Positions 9,322-18,381 of a stretch of DNA of 64,000 nt are shown piece by piece. This stretch comes from Geminicoccaceae bacterium. GTDB lineage: Bacteria > Pseudomonadota > Alphaproteobacteria > Geminicoccales > Geminicoccaceae. Position 1 is the first letter of the stretch, and each line of letters opens with the position of its first letter. The stretch covers positions 33,766-97,765 of the forward strand of contig JANQPX010000068.1 of assembly GCA_028285265.1 (NCBI GenBank), in the 5' to 3' direction. The position numbers were made by a program, and so were the translations under genes. A model generated the notes under the pieces. The model had not been told where the DNA came from and did not search any database. It saw only the letters and a list, made by a program, of their open reading frames with translations.

Positions 9322-10230
9322 TCAGATACCATCCTCGGACGCCACGGAGACGATCTGTTCGCGTAGCCAGTTATAGGCTGGATGGTTGTGTGTACGATCA
9401 TGCCAAGCAAGCATCATGGTGAAGCCTTCGACCGTGAAGGGCGGGTCGTAGAATTTAAGCGCATCGCCGCGATGGCGTACGAGCCTTTCGGGGGAAAGAA
9501 ACGCCATGTCGGATCGCGCCACAACCTCCGGTGCGACCAAGAAATTTGGCACCGACATTTGGACGTGCCGCTGTCGCCCGAGCGCGACGAGTTGGGTATC
9601 AATCGATGTCCGAATTGTCCCGTCGAGCGGCGATACGATGATGTGATCCAATTCACAGAATGTATCGAGCGTCAGCGTTCTGCTTGCCTTGGGGTGGTTC
9701 TTGCGCACCGCAACGACGTAGCGTTCATCGAAGAGCTTGCGTTGGCGCAGCGATGGGCCTGCCGTGCCTGGCAAAAGAAACGCGAGGTCGACTTCGCCGC
9801 GCTCCAGCTGTTTCGGCAATTCCTGCGCACTGAGTTGACGGGCCACGACTTGAATCTTGGGCGCGACCCGCATCAAGCGGAGTGTGAGCGGTGCGATGAC
9901 TGCATATTGAATGTAATCAGTGCCGGCGAGAGAGACCGTGAGTTTGGCTGTTTCAGGTTCGAAGCTTACGCCGTCAGTCAGGACAGATCGAACTCTCTCG
10001 AGCGCGTCACGCAAAGGCTCTTGAAGTTGTAGCGCGCGAGCCGTCGGTGCCATCCCTCGCTGCGTTGGCGTCAACAACTGGTCGCCAAACAGGTCGCGCA
10101 GCCGTGCAAGGCGCGCGGACAGGGCTGGCTGGCTGAGGTTCAATCTCTTGGCGGCACGCGTAACGTTTTGCTCGGCCAGAAGCGCATCGAGAGCGAGCAG
10201 AAGATTCAAATCGAGCTTCTCGGTATCCAT
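9322..10230 (-). CDS. LysR-family transcriptional regulator (NodD/NahR-like branch)
   Basis: 302 residues starting MDTEKLDLNLLLALDALLAE, with the helix-turn-helix NVTRAAKRLNLSQPALSARL and an effector domain (VDLAFLLPG, HNHPAYNWLREQI) of the kind found in regulators of aromatic degradation. The start at 10230 is the family position. A perfect 21-bp palindrome overlaps this start codon. It lies upstream of the quinone oxidoreductase on the same strand and is divergent from the MFS gene. It is similar in layout and C-terminus (HPAxxWLR) to the LysR at 23998-24906. Confidence 0.9.
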   Translation of the reverse strand: MDTEKLDLNLLLALDALLAEQNVTRAAKRLNLSQPALSARLARLRDLFGDQLLTPTQRGMAPTARALQLQEPLRDALERVRSVLTDGVSFEPETAKLTVSLAGTDYIQYAVIAPLTLRLMRVAPKIQVVARQLSAQELPKQLERGEVDLAFLLPGTAGPSLRQRKLFDERYVVAVRKNHPKASRTLTLDTFCELDHIIVSPLDGTIRTSIDTQLVALGRQRHVQMSVPNFLVAPEVVARSDMAFLSPERLVRHRGDALKFYDPPFTVEGFTMMLAWHDRTHNHPAYNWLREQIVSVASEDGI

Positions 10231-10242
10231 GAAGTGGATACC
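10222..10242. promoter_or_regulatory. Perfect palindrome GGTATCCA-N5-TGGATACC over LysR start
   Basis: Eight-bp perfect arms with a 5-bp spacer cover the start codon of the LysR gene, a layout expected for autorepression. A degenerate 21-bp relative (GCTATCCA-N5-CAGATACC) lies at 9310-9330 on the side of the quinone oxidoreductase. Operator function is inferred. Confidence 0.5.
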
Positions 10243-10622
10243 AGCACAAATGACATACAATTTCAATTATTCTGCGCTCTGCGCCACCTTGAGACGCAGA
10301 ACGAGTTTCGACAGGAGGCGTTAATCTTGGCAGATAATGGATTTATCTCCGTTGCAGAGACAGGCACGGGCCAAACCCCGCTGTTTCAGCATGACGCTCT
10401 CTTGCCTCGAGGCGTAACGATCCGAGCGATCAAAGTTCTGGCAGGGCATCAATTTCTGAAAGACATCGCTGCACGAGACATCATTAGACTGCTGGAAATA
10501 GGTCGTTTGATCCATCCACCAACACCAACCCTATCAGGCGATCACACTGACCCTACGGTGGTGGGCGCCCACTCCGAGCAGGTGCTGATGGGCTCGACCA
10601 CGGTAAAATATGGAGAGACGCA
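10243..10622. other. Divergent intergenic region between LysR and MFS genes
   Basis: No supported gene. A plus-strand open frame runs 10168-10626 through the region, but its first part is antisense to the LysR gene and it matches no family I know. A perfect 12-bp palindrome GTGGGCGCCCAC at 10561-10572 lies about 50 bp before the MFS start and may be an operator. Confidence 0.45.
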
Positions 10623-11828
10623 ATGAGCGTTGAACAAAAAAAGAAAGGAAGCTCCAATAGCGCTGCGCTTTACAGCCTTGCTGCGGCGAATTTCGCAGTT
10701 GGCACGGGGGCGCTTATCATTGCTGGAATCGTCCCGGAGATTGCGAAGGGTATGAACGTCTCGACACCTTTGGCGGGGCAGCTCATCATGGTTTACGCGC
10801 TAGTGTATGCGCTGTCCGCACCGCTTATCAGCGTCTGGACCTCAGGGCTCGACAAGAAGCGATTGCTCTTATTCGCCGCCATCGGCCTCACGCTGTCGAA
10901 TCTGGCAGCTTTAGCTGCACCTACCTATGAATGGCTTATCATCGCACGGATTCTATCAGCACTGAGCGCCGCGGCTATCACACCCGTCGCAGCTGCTATC
11001 GCAGCGATGATTGTACCGCCGGAGCGAACTGGCGCTGCGCTCGGTCTTGTGTTCGGCGGCATCGCGATCTCAACGGTACTTGGGGTACCCGCTGGGGCGT
11101 TTATCGGTGGGATCTTCGACTGGCGCGCAACCTTCGGCTTGGTCGCAGTTCTCAGTCTTGTTGCCTTCATAGCCATGCTAATCTTCGTGCCGCGCGATAT
11201 CATCAGCCCACGCCGCAATCTGGCTTCACTTGTTGGCGTGTTAAAGGATGGGCCGGCCATGGGCGCAGTCTCCATAACCGCGCTCGTCATGACAGCACAG
11301 TTTATCCCGTTCAGTTTTGCTGCGGTGCTGTTCGCTGACGCCCTGAACGCCACGTCCGGGGAGATTTTCTGGCTGCTCTTCGCCTTTGGCGCGGCCAGCG
11401 CCATTGGGAACCATGTTGGCGGCATTCTATCGGATCGCTTCACGCCGCATCGCGTGCTGTTAACGGTGTTGATCCTGCTTTCTCCAGCGATTTTCGCAGT
11501 TTGGTTATTATCGTTGGGGTTCTGGGTCGCCTTCGCAATCATGGCCATCTGGGGCGCGATCGGGTTCAGTTTCAACGCACCGCAACAGGCGCTCCTGACC
11601 AGATTGCGGCCGGAGCAGGTCACGACGCTTCTCGCTCTGAACGCTTCCGCCATCTATGTGGGCACCACCCTTGGCAGTGCCATCGGCGGCGGTGTCCTGA
11701 CGGCCTTTTCACCGAATATACTGGCATTGGCAGGCGGCGTTGCCGCGATTGTCGCGTTGGTCGCCTATATCGTGTCGTCCAGTCGCGTGGACCCAGAATC
11801 CGTTGAGGCGCAGCTCGCAGAAACCTGA
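10623..11828 (+). CDS. MFS drug/arabinose-type efflux transporter, 12 TM
   Basis: 401 residues with about twelve hydrophobic helices and a short polar N-terminus. Loop 2-3 reads SGLDKKRLL, and the second half repeats the pattern with GGILSDRFTPHRVL. This is the DHA1-type major facilitator family, exporting small molecules across the inner membrane by proton antiport. GGAGAG precedes the ATG. It is divergent from the LysR gene, about 390 bp away. Substrate unknown. Confidence 0.88.
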   Translation: MSVEQKKKGSSNSAALYSLAAANFAVGTGALIIAGIVPEIAKGMNVSTPLAGQLIMVYALVYALSAPLISVWTSGLDKKRLLLFAAIGLTLSNLAALAAPTYEWLIIARILSALSAAAITPVAAAIAAMIVPPERTGAALGLVFGGIAISTVLGVPAGAFIGGIFDWRATFGLVAVLSLVAFIAMLIFVPRDIISPRRNLASLVGVLKDGPAMGAVSITALVMTAQFIPFSFAAVLFADALNATSGEIFWLLFAFGAASAIGNHVGGILSDRFTPHRVLLTVLILLSPAIFAVWLLSLGFWVAFAIMAIWGAIGFSFNAPQQALLTRLRPEQVTTLLALNASAIYVGTTLGSAIGGGVLTAFSPNILALAGGVAAIVALVAYIVSSSRVDPESVEAQLAET

Positions 11829-12498
11829 ATAGCTTACCCGCTACTGCCGCTGCTTGGAGACCCACCGTGCCCGCCAGATATTCCAGAGCTCATAGGCTTA
11901 CAGGACCTCGATCAGTGTTAAGTCAAATTTCTGTAATTATACATGCCTTCGGAATACGCGGGATCAATCGTGACACAGTATAGGATACTGCAACGTTCTA
12001 TGGATCACGAGATGGTCGATACTGTGCCCGTACGTGGGCTTCTGCGATATCTGGCGGGCACGGTCGTCCTGAGCCACAACGCGTCTTTCTCTCTCTGGCG
12101 GCGTTCGGCGGCGCCTGACGACCTTTTGGCCGCGGACTTGCGAGAAGATCGATTGTTTCTGGACGACGCAACGGCGGACATCGTTGCGCACTGCCACGAC
12201 ATTGGTTGCGGCATGCCGAGAGACTTCTTTGGTTTGTCCAACCTTTCTTCGATCATCGTAGCCTCGTTCTCAGAGGAGCAAGCCGTGCGCGGGCGATTTG
12301 AGAATGATCACCGCCAGATGGTTGATGATGCCCAGTTCCTTCTGACGGTATCACCTTTCGAAAGCCTCCCGCGCTCAGCTACGTTTTTGGTAGACCAATC
12401 GTCTGCGCATGACCAATGGGCCTTCAGGTGGAGCGGCAATCCCAGCGCCAGTCGACACTTGGAGCATCATCGCGCCCCTCAGCCACGTCGAACATCAG
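11829..12498. other. 670-bp region without a recognisable gene
   Basis: A plus-strand frame is open at 11943-12548, but it runs into the antisense of the AraC gene, has no ribosome-binding site and resembles no family. Minus-strand frames are Arg/Ser-rich shadows. The region does hold an exact 18-bp inverted repeat, listed separately. Confidence 0.5.
11864..12064. repeat. Exact 18-bp inverted repeat flanking 165 bp
   Basis: ACCGTGCCCGCCAGATAT at 11864-11881 recurs as its exact reverse complement at 12047-12064. Flanking bases differ. It could be terminal repeats of a tiny mobile element, a rearranged duplication, or a long-range hairpin. Confidence 0.6.
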
Positions 12499-13455
12499 TC
12501 AGTGTGCCTGCACGCTCGCGCCAGCGCCGGTCGATTTCTGCTTTGTAAAGCTCGCGCGGTATCGCCCAGGCGTCACGCCGAGCAGGTCTTTGAAGCTCGA
12601 GGTGAGGTGCGCTTGCGAAGAGAATCCAAGCGCGTAGGCAATTTGGGCAATCGGAAGGTCGGTTTCTTTGAGCATCTCCCGGGCGCGCCCAATCCGTCGC
12701 TCGATCACGTAACGCTGGGGCGAGCACCCGACACTCGCTCGGAACTTTCGAGAGAAAGCGCTCGGCGTCAGATCAAAGTCTTCTGCAATGTCTGATACAC
12801 GAATACCGGATTCCATTTGATGGTCGATCTCCTCCAGAACGCGGCGGAGGGATTCATTGTTGAAGATCGCGGCTGCATCTGGCGTTGATGGTTTCACTGT
12901 TGATCCGATGGCGTGGGACAGCAAAAGATCGGTGGCTGCCGCCAAGAATGTCGCGTTCGGACAAGATGGCTCAAAAAGATGTCTCCGGATCATCTGCGCC
13001 GCTGAAGCGATGTCACCATGACGGTGTTCGATTACGCGGTTGGGCAATGACCATTTGCGTGAGCCGCAACGCTCAAGGAGCGTCGCCGTGCGATTGGCGG
13101 TTATGGAGATGTAGAGATGCTCAATCTCTTCGGATTGCCGGGCCCGGCGCGCAGTACCGGAAGGGAGGTAAGTGAGTGAAAAGGCCCGGCGAATGCGGCC
13201 AATCTCACCGTAGCCGTTCTCCGAGATCGTCATGTCACTGGACGCAAGTGGGATAACAATGAGACATCGCGTGGGATCCAGGCGCGCTTCAAATGGCGCA
13301 GGACGTGTCACGGCGGCATAGATGTCCTCAGTCGCAGCTTGTACGATCACTTCCGGTAGACCAAAATTGGGGGAGGGTACGATCATCTCCCGACCCAGCC
13401 TTTCGAGCTGGCTCTTTCTAGACGTTATCTTCTTTCGAAACAAAATCCCATGCAT
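12499..13455 (-). CDS. AraC-family transcriptional regulator
   Basis: 318 residues. The C-terminus carries both helix-turn-helix motifs (RVSDIAEDFDLTPSAFSRKF; PIAQIAYALGFSSQAHLTSS) and ends with the LLGVTPGRYR pattern. The N-terminus, about 200 residues, resembles the AraC binding domain 2-type effector region (DMTISENGYGEI, FSLTYLPSGTARRA). It is divergent from the secreted NTF2-like gene at 13731, with a 275-bp gap containing a palindrome, so that gene is a candidate target. Confidence 0.85.
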   Translation of the reverse strand: MHGILFRKKITSRKSQLERLGREMIVPSPNFGLPEVIVQAATEDIYAAVTRPAPFEARLDPTRCLIVIPLASSDMTISENGYGEIGRIRRAFSLTYLPSGTARRARQSEEIEHLYISITANRTATLLERCGSRKWSLPNRVIEHRHGDIASAAQMIRRHLFEPSCPNATFLAAATDLLLSHAIGSTVKPSTPDAAAIFNNESLRRVLEEIDHQMESGIRVSDIAEDFDLTPSAFSRKFRASVGCSPQRYVIERRIGRAREMLKETDLPIAQIAYALGFSSQAHLTSSFKDLLGVTPGRYRASFTKQKSTGAGASVQAH

Positions 13456-13585
13456 CGGGTATGTCAGTTTTACTCGACGAACTATTTCAAGCGGATGGTT
13501 TTACAGAATCCTGCGAATGAAGAATTTGGGTTCCGGACTGCACAATGTGCAGTGTCGCCGCAACAAATCATCGGCGGCCAATCGT

Positions 13586-13599
13586 GCACCGAGCGGTGC
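13586..13599. promoter_or_regulatory. Palindrome GCACCG-AG-CGGTGC in divergent gap
   Basis: A perfect 6-bp-arm repeat between the AraC and NTF2-like genes, flanked by AATCG on the left and GATT on the right, which lengthens the symmetry with one bulged base. Possible operator or hairpin. Confidence 0.3.
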
Positions 13600-13730
13600 G
13601 ATTCCAGCCCTTGGATAAGCTGTTTGTTCTGGAATGCTTCATTGGATCGCGTAACGTCGATGGATCCTGAAAGCAACGCGAACCGTGAGCGGTGTATTTA
13701 TTGTTCCTCGACCGCCAAGAGGAGAGGGCA

Positions 13731-14315
13731 ATGAACGACTTTTCCAAATTACTCGTGATCTCGGCTGTTCTCGCAGTATCGCTGCTGATGCCTGGCTTGT
13801 CCCAGGCTCAGCAGGCTGCGGCGCCACTGGGCCATGTCTCGGAAGCAGGGACGCCTTGGGCCCAGATCGAGACCCCGGATCAGGCCGTCGTTTATGCCAA
13901 TGCCCAGAACCTTGTCGCAAGATGGAACAATGTCATCATCTTCGCTGACACCGGTGATGAACAGCTGCAAATCATGCGTGAAAGCGGTGTCTTTGCTGAT
14001 GACGTCGAGCTGAAGTTTATCCTCCCAGACGGAACGGTGCTTGCCTATGACAACCTCGCGGCGGGTCCACGCGATTTTTACAACTCGTTCGTCAATGATT
14101 TGAAGAAGGGCCGGTTCAACACGGCCGCGAACGTCGAAGCGCTTGAGTTCCTGGGTGACGGTCTCCGCTTCAGATTTCGCCATTCGATCTTTATGGGCGA
14201 GACATTCTCTCTGGGCGGGCACAATGAGATTGTGATGCGCAGGGTTGATGGACGGTTCGTGGTGACGGAAGCCACAATACATGTTCTGCATTTCGATATT
14301 CAGCACGCTTATTGA
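13731..14315 (+). CDS. Secreted NTF2/SnoaL-like protein
   Basis: 194 residues with a signal peptide (hydrophobic SKLLVISAVLAVSLLMPGLS, then AQA and cleavage near residue 23). The mature part has the NTF2-like alpha+beta pattern: a helical first part (DQAVVYANAQNLVARWNNV), DDVELKFILPDG, and strands ending FVVTEATIHVLHF. AGGAGAGGG precedes ATG 13731; an open extension upstream is not used. Reaction unknown; such folds act as isomerases, dehydratases or ligand carriers. It is divergent from the AraC gene. Confidence 0.75.
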   Translation: MNDFSKLLVISAVLAVSLLMPGLSQAQQAAAPLGHVSEAGTPWAQIETPDQAVVYANAQNLVARWNNVIIFADTGDEQLQIMRESGVFADDVELKFILPDGTVLAYDNLAAGPRDFYNSFVNDLKKGRFNTAANVEALEFLGDGLRFRFRHSIFMGETFSLGGHNEIVMRRVDGRFVVTEATIHVLHFDIQHAY

Positions 14316-14422
14316 TCCTATCGAACCCAACACCGAGTTTCGCCCGGCCTCGCCTCGGCGGGATAGTATTGTAGTGGTATTGCGTCGTCGCAGACTTATG
14401 AATTTAAGGGAAAGAAGGGCGG

Positions 14423-14911
14423 ATGGAGCGCGCACAAATTGGCGTCGTCGGCGCAGTGGGTCGGCTCGGCGGCATGATAGCCGAAAAGGTGAGCGAGGCA
14501 GGCTTCGAAATTGGCGCAATGTCGGGCCGCGGCGCGGAGGCCAGGGGACTAGAGATCTGTTACCACACCGTCTTCGACCGGCCCGCGATGAACCGTGCGA
14601 TCCGCGCTCTGCGCATACTTCGCCGACACCTACCAAGGGCCTATTAGATCTTCAGGGATCGCGCCGCCGTTGGTAAGGCGGGCCGGGCCACACCGCCCGA
14701 CGAAGATATCACGCTCTGCGCCGTCGCTGCAGGCGCGGAAGGCGTTCCGCTCGGACGCGAGTCCTTTGCACTCTCGTCGGACTATGAGGCGACAGCGCAG
14801 GTAGCGGTCACGGTCGCAAAGATGGCAATTGAGGCAGAGCTAGTCCCCGAAGCAGGCCATCCGGCGGCATTCAGCGACTATACGACTCTCAGACGACGCG
14901 TTTTTTCCTAG
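14423..14911 (+). pseudogene. Decayed NAD-binding reductase-like gene with in-frame TAG
   Basis: The frame opens MERAQIGVVGAVGRLGGMIA, a dinucleotide-binding glycine pattern like the N-terminus of dihydrodipicolinate-reductase-type proteins. It stops at TAG 14645 and then continues in the same frame to 14911 with protein-like sequence (EDITLCAVAAGAEGVPLG, ALSSDYEATAQVAVTVAKMA). Too short and interrupted to work. The second part matches no family I can name, so a chimera of two remnants is possible. Confidence 0.5.
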
Positions 14912-14975
14912 TGTGCGCCCAGGTACGAGTATCGAGTGAAACGGGTCAGTTGCCAGTTAGTCCACTGCAGCAAAG

Positions 14976-15443
14976 TCAAGACGCTGTGGCGCGCAACATC
15001 CAAGCTGTTTTCTCATGAACCGTGATGCGCGGTGTGACGACATCGCTTGTCGCTTCGTCCCCCACGCGATCGGCAATATCAAGCACCTCGCGCGCCGTCT
15101 TGGCAACGCGTTCATGATCTGCTGCCAGCCGCGTGACCATATCATGCCAATTCGGGCGATCGGTTTCTTCCTTCAAGGCGGAGAGGGCCGACAATTCCGA
15201 ATAAGAACTTGGCGCGAAGTGGCCAAGCGCACGGATCCGTTCGGCCAGATCATCAACGGCGTTCCACATCTCGGTGTACTGGTCCATGAAGAGGGCATGT
15301 AGCGCATTAAAGTGCGGCCCTTCGACGTTCCAGTGATAGCCATGTGTTTTGAAGTAAAGAGCGTAAGTCTCTGCGAGGAGCCGTTTGACAGCCTCAGCCG
15401 CAGTCGCCCGATCCTCGTCGGTTATTCCTATGTCAATGCTCAT
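14976..15443 (-). CDS. dps: Dps/ferritin-like DNA-protecting protein
   Basis: 155 residues, the usual Dps length. Ferroxidase and metal-site residues of the family are visible in HGYHWNVEGPHF and FMDQYTEMWNAVDDLAERI. Dps forms a dodecamer that oxidises and stores iron with peroxide and binds DNA. The C-terminus ends HEKTAWMLRA. AAGGAAA lies before the ATG at 15443. It stands alone among decayed genes and looks intact. Confidence 0.9.
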   Translation of the reverse strand: MSIDIGITDEDRATAAEAVKRLLAETYALYFKTHGYHWNVEGPHFNALHALFMDQYTEMWNAVDDLAERIRALGHFAPSSYSELSALSALKEETDRPNWHDMVTRLAADHERVAKTAREVLDIADRVGDEATSDVVTPRITVHEKTAWMLRATAS

Positions 15444-15616
15444 GTGGCGTTTCCTTTTTGAGTTTGACCACCATCATGTCCACAATGGCGCATCTGTACG
15501 TCTGTATACTTGCCTGGCTCTAGCATGAGCTATGCAGTGACGGTGATTGAAGACATCATCGCGGAAGCCTTATTCCAAACCATAGACTTTCCTGACCACT
15601 TTCTTATCGAATTGCG

Positions 15617-15727
15617 TCAGTTGATCTTGCCAGGAAGGCTCAGGGCTCCGGAGGCGATGTCGTAAACCGCGGACACGCAAAGCAGCGGCACATGTGCATT
15701 TGCGTTTAAGAGGGGTAAAAGTTTCAT
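15617..15727 (-). pseudogene. Internally deleted paralogue of the His-rich secreted protein at 49151-49912
   Basis: A 36-codon frame starts MKLLPLL behind a strong AAGGAG site and ends NANAHVPLLCVSAVYDIASG and ALSLPGKIN. That tail aligns with the C-terminus of the 49151-49912 protein (NADLHAPMLCVTDMFDVASG, DLTLPGKVK). It appears that the first few codons and the last 29 or so of a paralogue remain and the middle is deleted. No independent function expected. The further 275 bp upstream (15728-16002) show no gene. Confidence 0.65.
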
Positions 15728-16002
15728 TGCTGGCTCCTTTCCTAGATCCCTACACTGTGTGACGGGGCGCCTCTGTCACGCTGCGCGATCCAAGTTAGCC
15801 TGACAGCGTAGAGCGTTTCGTCACTGCGCCAGCAGTATTAGAGGGGGAATGTGGACTGTCTTTCAGGATTGCATGTTTGTGGTTTCAGAATATCGGCATG
15901 CCAGCTGCATCCGTGCAGTCATGAGATCCTGAAACGCCGGGAGATGAGAATCCACCGATATGAGAGCATGATCATCGAAGACTCCTTACAGGAGTACATG
16001 CA

Positions 16003-16185
16003 ATGACCAAGTCCTCAAATGACGGTGTTGGCGAACAATTGACTGAACTCTTCGTGCTTTGCTCTGCCATCTATTTCAAACTTTCGTTCTGGGATGCCCA
16101 GAAGCAGGGACACGACAACAGCAATTGTCTGAAATCCACCCTGCACGCGACCGACTGCGACACGGAGTTTTCCATCTCAAGGTAG
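16003..16185 (+). pseudogene. Truncated paralogue of the unknown protein at 54965-55333
   Basis: 60 codons behind a GGAG site. The stretch GEQLTELFVLCSAIYFKLSFW matches ERLTELFVLAAAICFKLQAW of the 122-residue protein at 54965-55333, with the same distance from the start. Similarity fades after residue 35 and the frame closes early, so this is probably a decayed copy, though a short intact variant cannot be excluded. Family unknown. Confidence 0.5.
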
Positions 16186-16423
16186 AAGATCAGCGCTTTG
16201 AAACACAGCGCCGCTGCCAATTTGCGGGCGCTCGATACGTGGTCGAAGTGCGGTCAGTGGTTTCACTGACGGACATAATGTCGACATCGATTTGCACCAT
16301 CGGCGTGCGGTTCACCTGCAGCTGGTCGGCAGTAGCGCTGCGCTCGAAGCATAAATGATCGAAGTTGAGGATGGCCATTCGAGTCTTAGCAGCTGCCGCA
16401 GTCTAGCCACCGGGCCGACCAGT

Positions 16424-17391
16424 CTAACCAGCGACACCGTTCCGTCTCGCTTCAATCCGAGCCAAGCTGATGAAGCGACGCAACGCGGGATTGTCGTTCT
16501 CTGGACGCCAAGTCAGCGAAAGGGGGACGGTCTCACCGACATCTCCGATCGGCACAAATATCACGTTCGGGTACTGATCACCGCGCCAATGATCTGGGAC
16601 GAGACTGACACCAAAACCTAAGCCGACCAGATTCATATTGCCTTCCCGTCCCACATCATGACGTCGGACACGTCTCATATGTCCCGGATCGCTGACACGT
16701 CGCAGCACATATTCATGAGTTTCCGCGCCCGGCTCGTGGGCGCTCACAACGAAAGTCGCTTCACGAACCTCCTCCTAGTCGAGCCTTTCTCGGGTGCCTA
16801 AGGGATGATCCGATGCTACCGCGAGAAAGATATCCTCGCGAGCAAGGAGTAACCCATAGCCAGTCTCGGCTGCGGGTTCACCGACGGCAACAACTGCGTC
16901 GAGGCGACGATGGCTAAGGTGCGTGAGCATTTCCCCTCTGCGACACATATCTCGACATCGCGATGCGCATGCAGGAACGCTTCAAAGACGTCTCTCAATG
17001 GGCCGCACGATAGTGATGCAGCTACGCGAACACTGAGTTGGCCAGCGTCTCCGATAGCCGCTGATTTTGCACCCTCTACCGGAAAGTTTAGCTCGTCCAC
17101 GATCGTTCGCGCCCGGGATGCGAAGCGACTACCGGCCGGCGTAAGCCTCGCTCCGCTCGGTCGACGCTCGAAAAGCGATACGCCAAGTAGATCCTCGATA
17201 TGCTGCACCCGTCGGCTTATTGCGGATTGCCCTACCGATAGTCGTTGACCCGCCCTTCGGAAACTTCCCGTCTCGGCGACAGTCAGCAGTGTAACCAACT
17301 CTCGAAAGCCAAGCTTGTCGACAGTGTCCTTCAGATCGAAGCGACCGGGCGACTCTTTGCCTGTGTTCACGACACGCCAATGGGGGATCAA
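16424..17391 (-). pseudogene. LysR-family regulator disrupted by a frameshift and a stop
   Basis: The N-terminal half is clear (LGFRELVTLLTVAETGSFRR, then FERRPSGARLTPAGSRFASR). Around 16930 the coding frame changes: the next frame reads EMLTHLSHRRLDAVVAVGEP, then meets TAG at 16775-16777 where relatives have Trp (ERLD-stop-EEVREATFVVS). It continues in that frame to 16424 with MNLVGLGFGVSLVP and NDNPALRRFISLAR. Two lesions make it non-functional unless the assembly is wrong. It overlaps the 3' end of the frameshifted oxidoreductase gene by 4 bp. Confidence 0.8.
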
Positions 17392-18366
17392 ATATGCAGA
17401 ACGACGTTGCCGATCGCCCGACCATCATCGACCAGCCGATGGGCCTCGGCGATATTCTCGAGCGGCAGCGTTTCGGCGATGAAAGGCTTGATCCTGCAGT
17501 CCGCAAGCAAGGCTGTAAGGTCTTCGGTCGCACGATCCAAGGTGTCTCTCGGCAAGTCGTAAACGAGGAAGAAGCCGAACGAGAGCTGTTTTACAAGCGA
17601 CAGGATTGCCGGTATCTCGGCAGTCATCTCATCGGAGCCGTAGACTGCAACGAACCCCATCGGGGCCAGCAGGGCGCCCAGCTTTTGCGCGTTTGCACTG
17701 AGATTGACTTCGATCAGGTGGTCAACGCCAGCGCCGCTCGTCTGGTCCGCCACGCGCGCAGCGACGTCTTCTGTGCGATAGTCGATGGCCATGTCGGCTC
17801 CGGCGCGACGGGCCGCATCCGCCTTGGCCTTTGAACTGACTGTCGCAATGACCCGTGCGCCCTTTGCCTTCGCGATCTGGATGGCGTAGTTGCCGACGGC
17901 GCCAGCGCCGCCCTGCACGAGGATGGTTTTGCCCTCAACGGAACCGTTCATGGTTACGGCGTTCCAGGCCGTGAGGAGCGGCACACCGAAGGTCGCGCCC
18001 GCTTCGAAGCTGACCGTCTCGGTAAGCCGGATCGCTCTCTCGGCGCGCGCCAACGCATATTCAGCAGCCGTTCCATCGTAGCCGCCCCTATTGGGTGGTA
18101 TGGAGCCAGACGCGCTCGCCAACGCGGCTGTCGGGCACGCCCTGGCCGACAGCTTCGATCATGCCCGCTCCGTCATTGTGCGGCACGATCCGATACCAAC
18201 CGTCCGGCAACGGAAAGGCGCCGCTGCGGGTCTTTGTATCCGACGGATTTACGCCTGAAGCATGTATGCGAACGAGAACCTGGCCTTCGCCGGGATCGGG
18301 TTTTGGCAAGTCGATAACTTCGAGAACATCTGCAGGTCCGGTTTCGGTATAAACTGCGGCTTTCAT
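17388..18366 (-). pseudogene. NADPH:quinone reductase-type MDR gene with a one-base frameshift
   Basis: From ATG 18366 the frame gives MKAAVYTETGPADVLEVIDL and VGERVWLHTT, then TAG. From about 18093 a second frame continues GGYDGTAAEYALARAERA, with LVQGGAGAVGNYAIQIAKAK for the NADPH site, to 17388. Removing one C from the CCC run at 18093-18095 would join them as WLHTTNRGGYDGTAAEY, so a single-base insertion or a sequencing error explains it. It is the third gene of the operon with the ABM and cyclase genes (15-bp gap). Confidence 0.8.
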
Positions 18367-18381
18367 GTCTTTTTCCTTTCG

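Noticed and set aside
9382..10032. 216-codon plus-strand frame opposite a LysR gene
   Set aside because: Codons are the complement of conserved LysR sequence; shadow.
10168..10626. 152-codon frame running into the MFS start
   Set aside because: First third is antisense to LysR; the rest has no resemblance to a leader or known protein.
10925..11653. Long minus-strand open frame opposite the MFS gene
   Set aside because: Ser/Ala/Thr-rich antisense shadow of a hydrophobic membrane-protein gene; no start site or family features.
11943..12548. 201-codon plus-strand frame
   Set aside because: Ends antisense to the AraC gene, lacks a ribosome site and shows no family pattern; kept only as an unassigned region.
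13749..14636. 295-codon minus-strand frame over the NTF2-like gene
   Set aside because: Antisense to a gene with a good signal peptide and ribosome site; Arg-rich and unlike any family.
16190..16378. Minus-strand frame beside the truncated small gene
   Set aside because: Some protein-like stretches, but no start signal and no recognisable family.
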